Shown piece by piece: positions 30,659 through 41,600 of a DNA stretch of 64,000 bases. Origin of the DNA: Tetranychus cinnabarinus (taxonomy: Eukaryota; Arthropoda; Arachnida; Trombidiformes; Tetranychidae); the NCBI GenBank assembly GCA_022266195.1, contig WHVY01000002.1, positions 2,619,001-2,683,000 on the forward strand, read 5' to 3'. The stretch's first letter is position 1, and each line of letters begins with the position of its first letter. The notes under the pieces were generated by a model. It saw nothing but the letters and a program-made list of their open reading frames with translations, did not search any database and was not told where the DNA came from. Both the position numbers and the translations under genes were made by a program.

Positions 30659-31648
30659 ATGGCTGGACCTTCTAGAAGTATACCAATCGGTAAAGTTAAA
30701 GTTACTGAAGGACCTATCGACTATGTTCAAATTGATGGACTTGTTATACTCAAGATTATTAAACATTGCCAAGAAGAAGGAGGTGCAACCGCTGAAATTC
30801 AAGGTGTATTGCTTGGTTTAATTATGGACAGGCGTTTAGAAGTTACCAATTGTTTCCCTTTCCCTAGACACATGGAGGAAGATGATATTGATGAAACTGA
30901 ATATCAATATGTTATGATGAGACATTTGAGAAATGTCAATGTTGACCATCTTCATGTTGGTTGGTATCAAAGCAACCCTTATGGCAGTTGCCTTTCAAAA
31001 ATTGAAACTGTTGATGCTCAGTTCATGTATCAAGCAGCCATTGAAGAATCAATTGTGCTATTTTATGATCCAGTGCGAACAGCAAAAGGTTTCCTTTCTT
31101 TAAAAGCTTATCGTCTTACAAATTTGGCTATCAAACTCTGTAAAGAAGGTGTCTTTTCGATTGATACTCTTAAGGAGAACAATATGTCATTCGATAAATT
31201 TTTCGAGGAAATTCCTGTTAAGATTCATAACTCCTACCTCGTGAAGGGACTTTTGTGTGAAATCGAGGATAAAATGGCCGAAGATGAAGGTAAACAATTC
31301 CTTGATATGGGCCGAGTTTCTATGCTGGAAAAGACTCTTCATCCATTAATGAAGTGTATTGATGATGTTGCTAAATGGACCAACTACCAACGAAACTTTG
31401 CTTTGAAACAACAGCAAATTTCAAAAGAAAATGCTGCTCGTCAAGCTCGGGGTGAACCACCAATGTCTGAAGAAGAAATCAACAAGATAATTAAGGCTGT
31501 ATTGCCTCTTCAAAGATTGGAAGCTCTTCTTAATTATTGTCAAACTCTCAATTATTGCCAGTTGAGTTCAACTGTTGCAAGTCAAAATATTGCTAAACTT
31601 TTCATGGCAAAAGGTTTAAGTGAACCCAACAAACCTGAACGGAACTAA
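30659..31648 (+). CDS. eIF3h: Eukaryotic translation initiation factor 3 subunit H
   Basis: Non-catalytic MPN subunit of the eIF3 complex that assists 43S pre-initiation complex assembly in the cytoplasm. A single intronless 329-residue ORF, close to the roughly 350 residues usual for the family. The MPN domain spans about residues 20-160: VQIDGLVILKIIKHC, IQGVLLGLIMDRRLEVTNCFPFP, VDHLHVGWYQSNPYGS. The position of the metal-binding JAMM signature reads VGWYQSNPYGS and lacks the HxHP histidines, as expected for an MPN-minus subunit. The C-terminal helical part (…NYQRNFALKQQQ…ALLNYCQTLNYCQ) matches eIF3h. The coding frame starts nine bases after a splice acceptor (ttacttcag). AATAAA at 31685-31690 fits its poly(A) site. 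Confidence 0.96.
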   Translation: MAGPSRSIPIGKVKVTEGPIDYVQIDGLVILKIIKHCQEEGGATAEIQGVLLGLIMDRRLEVTNCFPFPRHMEEDDIDETEYQYVMMRHLRNVNVDHLHVGWYQSNPYGSCLSKIETVDAQFMYQAAIEESIVLFYDPVRTAKGFLSLKAYRLTNLAIKLCKEGVFSIDTLKENNMSFDKFFEEIPVKIHNSYLVKGLLCEIEDKMAEDEGKQFLDMGRVSMLEKTLHPLMKCIDDVAKWTNYQRNFALKQQQISKENAARQARGEPPMSEEEINKIIKAVLPLQRLEALLNYCQTLNYCQLSSTVASQNIAKLFMAKGLSEPNKPERN

Positions 31649-32058
31649 TTTAATTCTGCTCTTTAGGTATTAATTTTTGTGATTAATAAATTAATATTAC
31701 ACAAAATATGTTTCTGTTTTTTATGAATACTACTATGGCGATTAGAATGAAAAAATATCAAGATTTTAGCGTTTTTTAGATTTATCTTTTAGATTAATAT
31801 AAGATTCAATTTATCGCTTAAAGATGTCAATGAAGTGATTCCTCTGTCGGATTGCCGAGTACCGAAAGTAAAGAATATATAAACAGTCGAACTCTTACAC
31901 TCTTGTTAGTAGGGAAGAATGAAGAAGTGATTAAAGTAGACAATCGAGATGCATTATTTAACAATTTAATATGATGAGTACAATTCTATCAAAAATCATT
32001 TAATACGTGAATTCTAATTCGGATAATGGATCAATAAAAAATAATACATATGGTACAC
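31649..32058. other. Convergent 3' ends of eIF3h and RTEL1
   Basis: 410 bp between two stop codons on opposite strands. On the plus strand AATAAA at 31685-31690, 37 bp after the eIF3h stop, is a good poly(A) signal. No equally clear signal was found for the minus-strand gene. Nothing else recognised. Confidence 0.6.
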
Positions 32059-34742
32059 TCAATTTAATGTGATTTCATCTTTGGACTTTGCCTCATGACG
32101 CTCAAAAAATCGGGTCACTGCATTAGATGCTTCGGAATAAGTTTTAGTTTTTACAAATGGCTGTGTCCATTTAGATAAGCCTGTTATGTGCTGTTCAAAT
32201 CTTGTATCAATGAGGAGTACAACTCCGTAATCATCTTTATGTCTAACGATTCTGCCTATGGCTTGGTTAAGTGCGCGTTTCATTTGCAAAGTATACCAAT
32301 CGTTTGCTGTTAGTTCAGGATTTCTCAATTCCGTCAAATATTGTTTCTTTACCAGAATGCGAGGTTCTTGAGTAGCTGGAAATGGCAGGCCAACCATGAG
32401 AACACCTCGACAATATTTATCTGCCATATCGAGACCTTCAGATAATTTACCTCGACAAACTCCCATGAAAATGGCACCTTTTGAATGTGGTTCGTCGATT
32501 TTTTGCTTAAATTGTTCTATGCAACTTGCAAATTCAACTTTGTCTCTTGGTTCCTCAAACAGAACCTTTGTTGATCTTAGCGTCGAATAAATTTTCCAGT
32601 CTTTGTCCTTTTCTCGCCACACTTTCAGCATATTAGTCATAACAGCATAAGATGCGAAAAATAACAGAACACCATCAGGGATGATTTTACAAAAATGTAC
32701 AATACTTTGTCCGACAGCTCGAATGTGTTCTAAATTTTGCCGATTATCATAACAAGTATTAAAAGTGATGCCGTTGTATGATTGTTTGATGATATAAATG
32801 CAGATTTGAGTTTCGTCGATGATGTGTCTATTTTGGAGAGTTACTGGGAAAGGAGTTTCAAGTTCAATTTGAAAAGAATGTAATGGAGCTAATGTTCCAC
32901 TTGTGATTATTAAACAATGCGCTCCTTGCCGTATTAAACCATTTAGTCCAATACTAGCACTAAGACACCACAAGAAAAGAGTCCAAGGTTTCTTTTGATC
33001 CAAAGGTGACTTATTATTGTTTACCATGTTCCAGCCTTTGAACCTTTTATTACTTTGTGAATAACCATTGGTTTGTGAAATACCATTAGCCTGTAAAAAA
33101 CCATGAGTTTTCTTTTCGTTGTTCTCGTCGTTTTCCTTTTCTGTGAAAACACGATATTTTTTTATGAATTCTGCTTGAAATTCCAACCAAGACTTTTCAT
33201 CGTTAAATCCGTCAGGGAATATAATTAATAAAAAATCATTAAACAATTGGAGGTGAGTAGCAAAGGAAGCAAAATTACTATGACCAGCCATTAAGCTGGT
33301 ATTAATCACGTAGGCCATGATATTTTCGATAGCACTCATGAGTAATTTATGTTGACCAAAAGTAATTCCGACTCTCTCACACACATCGAAGACCCATTTT
33401 TGAATATGAACTTTTTTATCCTCCGTACCTTCTACAGCCTTCTCTATTTCCCCCTGCAGGGCAATTAAAGTGTCTTTTAACAAAGTTACTTCATCGAGAC
33501 TCAGATCTGCTAATGCATCCAATGCTTCAGGACCAATGTTATCGACGTAATTAATATTCCGCATATGATGGGCAAGAGTCTTCAACTCCTTTATCAAAAA
33601 TTCAATCGATTCAGATTTTAGTTGACCAGATACAGCATCTTCACAGATACGTTCGATGTTATGTCCTTCATCGAAAATGATAACATTACCCACTATTTCA
33701 ATTCCAAGAGCTTTTCGAGATGATGGCTCTAATAGGTAGTTATAAGGCATAAAGATTACATCTGCCTTTTGTTTAACTACTCTAGTTGCATAATAAGGAC
33801 AAACTTTATGCTTCATTCCTAACTTGACAAGGTCCTCGATGTCCAAGATGGGCGTTGAATTAAAATCATCGGATGTTGCAACTTTCCTTTCAAATTGAAT
33901 GTGATATTGACACTGTTTAGCTTTCACTTTAGCGCGACAAGCATGAGTTTTTGCGGTATTGCTTTCCAATCTCATAACTTCTTCATTTATACAAAGATTA
34001 TCTCTGCCTCCCATCACTACAGCAGACATATGACGATAGTAAGATCGCTTCATTTCTTTACATGCTTGGGATAGTTGTGCATGAGTACGAGAAGAATAGA
34101 AGATTTTAGGAGAAGGATTTTCATTCACGGGTCCTTTTTTCTCGTCTTTCTTTGAATCTTTAGCATATTCATCAGCTAATTCGAATGGGTCGCCAGATTC
34201 ATCAAGATTTATCATTTTGGGCTTTGTATCCATTACTTTTAATAATGGAGATAATTTCATCTTTTCCAACCAGGATAGCGTAGAACAAAGAAGAGAAAGC
34301 GTTTTACCAGTGCCGGTAGGGCTTTCCAACAAGCCATTTTGTTTCTATCAAAGAAAAGCTTAATTAAAAAATTTATATTTGAATTTAGATTAACAACCAA
34401 AGAGAGAGCAAAATCTAATCAAGCAAAATATCATGAAATGCGAGGGAAAGAGAGAAAGAGAAAATATGAAAAAGTCAAGCAACGGAATCGAAAATAGAAT
34501 AGAGAAAACATCTGACAAAGGTAAATAAAACAAAAAAAGCAAAATAAAAGTGACAAAACCGTAATTGAATCAGTAAAACACTGGAACCTATTATTTTACA
34601 TTTGAACATTCATAGTTAAAAATTAAAATTAAATACAAACCTCTCTGAGACATTTAAGTACTTGACTCATGTAGGCTTTTTGTAAAGCATAAGGTTTGAA
34701 TGGGAAAAAGACATCGTAACCGCCAATTTTTGTTGATTCCAT
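32059..34742 (-). CDS. Rtel1: RTEL1-type Fe-S DNA helicase
   Basis: XPD-family 5'-3' helicase; RTEL1 dismantles D-loops and G-quadruplexes and protects telomeres and forks. Two exons, 34742-34641 and 34344-32059, join in frame to 795 residues. N-terminus FFPFKPYALQKAYM then ESPTGTGKTLSLLC (Walker A). The Fe-S cysteines lie in NLCINEEV, HACRAK, KQCQYH and VCPYY. RTEL1-specific segments include SPILDIEDLVK-like TPILDIEDLVKLG and KADVIFMPYNYLL. C-terminal helicase motifs are ITSGTLAP, GVCRGKLSEGLDMAD, RGVLMVGLPFP and LNQAIGRIVRHKDDYGVV. I preferred RTEL1 over DDX11 because of these segments. Oddities: the Walker B box reads DEGH instead of DEAH, and the protein stops shortly after the helicase domain, lacking the C-terminal extension of vertebrate RTEL1. 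Confidence 0.92.
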
Positions 34743-35614
34743 TGATGCCGTAGTAATTGAAATGGAATTGAAACAATCAACACATAAGTAAATGAAATAA
34801 TACAATTGATAAACACAAAAGGAAAAAAATAATTAACGGTAGAATTCTTGAATTAATATCTCGTTTCTTTAGTTTCTAGAGTTGCATCAGCAACAGCTAT
34901 TTTCAAAAAGTTCTCTCAATTGCGCGAAAATCGGTTACGCATATCGATGTAATCGATGTGAATATCGATAATCGAAACTTAATAATTTCTGAGAAATTAT
35001 TTCTCAATTCAATTCTCAAACAATTCACTGAATTGAATTCAGTGTTTTTGTTTTTATTTATTGATCATTTCAGATGAATTAACGATATTTTAATTGTCAT
35101 TGTTTCAAATTTTATTTAAATTCTCTCGACCAAGTGTCATTACTCTAATTGGCATTGAACTTTAGCGTGAGAAAATTTCCCTCGGATAATTGTCAATAAT
35201 TGTCAATCTAAACATAAAATTTAGTTCTGATGACGCGTACATTAAATATTTTTATAATCAAAACAATTAAAAGAATCGATATTTGGATAAATAAGTTGTG
35301 TTTATTTACAAATTTTTTTATTCGTAGCGCTCAACCAATCATATTTTTACAGATGATGGAGAGCGAAATATCAGTTTAAAAGAGTTAACAATGTATTTTG
35401 ACAAGAGTCGATCGTCTTTACATTAATCTTGGATGTCATTTTGTAAAATACTGAACACACATGGTTGAAATGATCTACGTTTCGATCAGTATTCCTAAAA
35501 TTTGAGGAACCATTTTCCTAAATCTTTTGGAATGATTGAAACTTTGTCAATTTCCAATTTGGTTTCACTTTAAATGGAATGAGTTTTTGTTCATCAATTT
35601 CAAACCAAGCTAGT
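34743..35614. promoter_or_regulatory. RTEL1 promoter region with TATCGATA cluster
   Basis: Between the RTEL1 start and the NAV stop. TATCGAT at 34942-34948, ATCGAT at about 34952 and a perfect TATCGATA at 34963-34970 fall within 30 bp, roughly 200 bp upstream of the RTEL1 ATG. This is the same motif as in the STAG/eIF3h promoter. A near-palindrome, cactgaattgaattcagtg, lies at about 35025-35043. The rest also includes the NAV 3' UTR. Confidence 0.55.
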
Positions 35615-38600
35615 TCATCCTTTAGTAACTTCTTGAAGTCGCAATAAAGTATTATGCTGGAAAATAAAGGAAAAAAATAGTCAAGATTAGTTGATTTTTG
35701 ATAAGCAGGAATGATTTCTCTCTTGAATTTTATTGTTAATAATTGAGCAAATGTATGCAATCAAATCAGCGTTCACTCTTAAGAGCATAATACTCATAAG
35801 GTTACTTTAAAGCCATTTGAGTAAAAAATGTTCAACTATAACTCACCAATTGATCCGTAATTGAATCAACTTTAGGTTTACAACCTGATCCATCATTTTT
35901 AACAATAATTGGTGACAATTTATGAAGATTCTCCTTGTTTTCAATCCAAGGGTAATTGTCTTTAACCCAAATCAAAGGATCTTGCATTGGAGAGGAAGTT
36001 TCAACTGCCTCAGAAGAATAATTTTCAACAATTTGTTTAACATTAGGCACAATTGTATGATTCCAAGTATCTATGAACCATTCTTGAGATGCTTCAATAT
36101 CCAAGGGACATGAAAAGAATACAGATGGTCCTAAATCAATGAGAAAAAAAGAGTTGAACAATTAAAACTATATTTGTGTTTGTTTTCAATAATCTTACGA
36201 CTTACCTAGATTGTGAGGAGTTAATGGTGACGAAAAGGCTTCAAGAAATAGGTTTAAGTGGTGAAATAATTGTTGAAACCAGTCAATAATCACAGAGAGA
36301 GAATTAAAATTATAAGAGGATCCATGGATTAAGGCATCAATCTCAGCATCAACAGCTTTTTTCCTTAAAACTCGAGATAACAAATTTTTACAAGGTTCAC
36401 TTGATTGATTATAAATAACACTTCGGAAATTATGATATATTTGCAGATTCGTTGTGCAATTATTGACACCTCTCATTGTACATAAAAGTAAGGGAAGATC
36501 ATTCGAGTGGATTCCATGAATAGGTTTCATCAATGAAGCAAAATTGGCCAAATTATGGATTCCTTTGAACACGATTGCTTTTGGCCGAGCAATCTCATCG
36601 CAATTTAATACATTGGAAATGAAACATTCAATCTCTTTATCACTATTTTCTCGAACTGAAATGCTTGCAATTCCGGTCGCACAATCCATACAATACTCTT
36701 CGAGTAAAAATTGGCAACATTTCATGGCAATAAATGATTTACCACAATTGGGTGGACCACAAATGATTAAACGCCTTGATTCTTTCAAATGAGAAGTGAT
36801 CTTTTCTAAAACTGATTTAGGCGTACAAGTATCCATAATCAGGTAATCCAGTTTTGAACGAAGGTAAAGGCTTATGTAGTTATTACGGGATAAAAAGTCG
36901 ATTGGAGAAGGCAAGGATGTTAAAGGTGATGACGATCCTTTGTCTAGAGACAATTTACGCTCGAACCGTTCGCTTCCAAATGAGTATGAAATTAAACTGA
37001 TTGAGCGCATTTCAAGTCTTTCAGCATCAATTTTACGTAAATATGAATCAAAAGCTCGTCGTATTATTTCATCAAGAATGTCCCAAGTAATTTGATTGCT
37101 AACTGTTAAAAGACCAATTCTTTTCATGCCCAATCTGATTGGTATTTTTCTGTCGATACCAAATCCAATTGCAGCTGAAGAACCATTTGATGAGGAAGAA
37201 GAGCATGAAGCTGGTGCACCATTAGGATTACCATTAACATTACAAGATAATGTTCCCTCAAAGCAACTTGTTAATGAACCAATTGACGATGTAATTGATT
37301 GTCGTCGAAGAAGGCATTGCAATCGGTGATTTTCACTCCTCAAAAGAGACATTTCTTTATTCATTTTACACATTCTATCATTGAGTGATTCAGTTTGAGA
37401 TGCTGTTAAAAGGACTTCCAATCTAATATCATTCAATTGTTTCTCCTTTTCTCTCAATTGTTTCTTTAAATCTTCAATTAATTCACTTTCCTCCTTCACC
37501 ATTGAATCTAAGGAGCCATTAACAGTTGTACCATTTGCAGTTGCTAAGTTTAATCCGATAAACGGGTCAGTCTTACCATTGCTGCAGTTATTTAATGTTA
37601 ATGGGGTAGAGGGTAAAGAGGATGAATCTCCACCATTGTTTAATCGTATAGTTCCTTCAACGTCCGACATTGAGCCTCCTGATTTGTTTCTAGATCGATT
37701 CTTTTTGAATGCACGTTGAATTGAACCCTTAAACCATCCAGATGGACCAGAATCTCCTGAATTGATACCATCACGATCCCGTGAAGGAGATCGTGGTTCT
37801 TTATGAGATCGCTTTTTATTTTTATCACGTCGTGTCTCAATATCGGAATTTGAACCGTAACAAGACTGATTAGCTCCAGTTGATTCTCCATTGGCGCATT
37901 CTCGTCGAAGAACTTCAATTGTTGTCTTGAGTCGAGCAATTTCCCTATCTTTTTGATCAGTCGCCAGTGAACATTGGTGTAGCCGTGAACGAAGAGTTTC
38001 CAAGCTTTTACCAAAAGTTTGAATCATATCATTCTGTAAATGAGAAAAAATGCAATTAAAAGATGACCAATGACAATCCAAATTTTACATTAATCAATGA
38101 ATTAAATAATTTAATGCATGAGTTTCTGAATTTCTACTCTATTTCCAATTCACCCACTAATACTCTTATTGCTTTAGACTTTGTTTCCGTTTAGTCTTTC
38201 AGCCTCCTTAAATTACTTCCAAAATTTCATCAAAATTGTCAAATTAAGAGACAGTAATTCAAGTGTTTATAAAAGGAAAGAAATAAGGAATCAGATTTTA
38301 AAGCTCATTCCAAGTTCCATGAAAGTAAAAGGAGATAAAATAGCTTCATTTACTGTACAACACAGAGATTTACACTTAAATTGTCACTTTTCAGTACTCC
38401 TCAGAATCACTTTGACAAGCGTATAAAAAAGTGGAACAAGACTATTTGGCTTGACTAAAATCAGTGGGTGTCTAAAGTAAATATGGCCTAGGACGTAAAA
38501 TTCAGAGTCGATTTCCAACTTGAACCCAGATATAAATGTGTTACGATGTATTTTAATCCTATTAGGTGAACAGGATTAGTTGACTTGGAAAAAAGCTTAT

Positions 38601-41600
38601 CATTGTTAGCAGCCTACGCTAAAGAAACGAACAATAAATAATGTAAAAAAATAAACAAATGCTCATTTAACAATCATTCAGCATTCATTTGTTCATTTGT
38701 ATATTTGTATATCTTTCAAGACACATTTAATCTCGATGTTTGACTTCGCATTACAGCTCCATTGAGGATTTACAGGATCATTTGAAAGGTGGATAAAGTG
38801 TGTTTCTGTGTGTGTGGTTATCAGGATTATTAAATGACACAAGAGGCTTCTGCGACACGATAAATTCAATCCACACAATCAATGACCTAGAATTTCTTGA
38901 AAACTGTCGAACAGAGCAACTTTTTAATAGCACTGATGAACTCAATTAGTTTGATCACATATTTTGTGCAAAATTTGATGCACTCTCTTTACATATTAAA
39001 TGTAGATCGACAAAATGATACAGATGAAACAAGATCGAAGAAAAATAAGACAAAACTAAATGTTATACTTACACTATTCTTGAGCTGTTGATTCAAGGTT
39101 TCCACTTTATTGTTAGCTCGATTCAGTTCCTCTCGAAGTTTTTTCATTTCTTGGTTATGTCTCTCTTCAGTCTTTAAATAAGTGAATTTGGTCCAAAAAG
39201 CAAGAAGAAAGAAAGGAAAGAACAAAAAAAGAAACCAAATTAGGTGGCGACGAAATAAGAAAGTAAATTAATCACTTTCAGAGTTTAAACACCAAGTTTA
39301 CTCTTCGTTGTTGTGTTAATGGGTTTTTTCACTCTTCTGAACAAAAAATAGAATCTTCCTAACCATGCTTCACAGGTTATCCAAATTAATTTTCAATAGA
39401 CTTTCACCGTCGATGACCAGCTAAGGTTTAATTATTGACACGATTGACGCATTTCAGGACATTCACACCCAAAAATTAGCTAAGAAATTATTAAACAAGT
39501 GAAAGGATGTCTTAAAGGTTTGGACTTTTTTTTATCGTTTTACCTTCTCTGTTAAATTCATCTTTTCAAAGTCATACCTAGAATAATGACTTTGAAAAGA
39601 CGAACAATACTTAAGTGTTGTGCTGTAAAAAGTGCTATAAAAATATAACACTTGATCTTTTGTTTAAACAGAGAGATCTTCTGACAGTCACGGGTGTTGC
39701 TTCTTTGACACTATTTAAGGTCTATTTGAGGTTTTAAGTTTTGACGAGAGATGTTTTCAAGAGTCCGTGTGTTGATGGTGTTACCTGATGCAAACAACAT
39801 ATCGAAGATGTTGATGTGAAGTTTGATACCTGTTCTAACATGAATAACATTCAAAGAAAACCTTTTTTTTCTCCTCTCAACAATGTTCAACTTTTTCTCT
39901 TTCTTTCCTCACCTTTTCTCTATTTTTAACAAAGGGTCGACAAACCGTGTCATCTTGTCAAGGAACACATACTATATAACATGTAAACATATACAGACTT
40001 CATTTAAACACAAAGCAGGAACTACGGTGATGGACTATTGAGATATACGCCAATGAATCAACAAAAACAATGTGAAAAACAACACCAACAGTAAGTTATT
40101 CAATCCATTAGAGAGAAGAGAAAGAGAGAAAGAAAGAGGGTAAAAAAGGGAAGAGCAAATTTGGTGATAATGATGATGAACCATAGGTCATTCCTCTGGG
40201 GGATCATTTGCACATTTACTTACCGCAGAAAATGATGAGGAACCAGAAAGTAGAGATATTGTTGATCCTCGAAATTCACCATTTTTGGATAATCTTTTAA
40301 CTTGATTTGTTAAAGATGATTGTAGGATTAATGGAGGTGGTGGGGGAGCTAGTTGAAGTGTTGAAAGTGGCGGGGGTGTTGTGGATATTATATTGGATCC
40401 GTTTGAGTTTAATTCCATAATAGATCCACAGCTGGTTAATCCATTGTTTTGTAATCTAAGATCAGTTTTTAAACTTAATTCGGCTTCACTTGGTAGGATA
40501 CACTTGTTTCGACGGTTAACCTTGTTAATTAAATTTGCTGATGAAGACACGGTTGTGGTGGAATTGTTATTAAAACTAGAATTAATCATGGAAAAGGTTG
40601 TACCGTTTTCATTTACTTTGTTTACTTGTTGGTCAGTGTTTAAACTTGCGTTAATTGTAGGTGACGATGGGATATTTGTCAATGATGGTTTAGACTTATC
40701 TATAACTGTTTGGTTAAATGGTGATTCAAAAGGAGATTCAATTGATTCTCGGCTAGGACTGGATCTTTCATCTTCCAAAACTGGAGACATGAAACCATTT
40801 GAATACGAGTGACTAGATTCCGTAATGTTTGAATTAAAGTTACCTGATGACAATGAGAGTGAACCTGATGATCGATTATTGCTATCACAACGAGTTGATG
40901 TACTAATAAGATCACAGCTACTGCTAATTGTACGAGTTGAAGAGTCTAGGAAAGATAATATATTACCAGATAAATCAATTGTTTTGATTTGTGGGTAAGC
41001 ATCTTTATTATCAACTGATGGATTAGTTGGAGATGATGGTGATGATAAAGACAGTATTGACCTTGCTTTCACCGGTAAGCTTTCTTCCATCACTGATTTC
41101 AAAGTCGAAACTGTATTAGATGATGCCGCTGTTGATATTGATCTAATTGGCAACATTGGCTCTGAAGCCCTGTTAACGGAAGATAAGCCCAAGGGCAGTT
41201 GATGCATTAATGTTGGATGAAATGAGGTTGATGTTGTTGTCACTGTTGTTGTTACAGTTGTTGATGGAGTTGACGATGTTGCTATTATTGATGAAGACGA
41301 TGAAGTTGTTGATGCAGATGATAAGGGAGTTGGGGAACTGATTGATGATGGCACCATTGCGTTAGAAGTGACATTTGAACTTGAAGAGGATTTTGATGCA
41401 ACATTACGTCCAGCTAATCCGGTAGAACTGTAGTTATCTTGATCCATCTTGTCACCAGGACTATATTGATGATGTTGCTGTTTTGACTGTTGATGGTTAT
41501 CCTCTTTTAAACCTGATCCTGGACGACTAGTCACACTGTCACCATTGCCAATTTGACCAATCGATCGACGAATCGGTGAAACTCTGGCAACATTTGGCTC

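Noticed and set aside
32059..34742. DDX11/ChlR1 as the identity of the Fe-S helicase
   Set aside because: The walker region alone fits several XPD-family helicases. The segments TPILDIEDLVKLG, KADVIFMPYNYLL, LVRQG-like LIRQGAHCLIITSGTLAP and LNQAIGRIVRHKDDYG match RTEL1 much better.
35518..35760. Minus-strand ORF taken as the last NAV exon in its own frame
   Set aside because: Joining the donor at 35847 to the acceptor at 35656 puts the exon in another frame, giving HNTLLRLQE and a stop at 35615, as in other NAV C-termini.
40381..40812. Plus-strand 143-residue ORF
   Set aside because: It is the antisense shadow of the Ser-rich NAV exon; no domain of its own.
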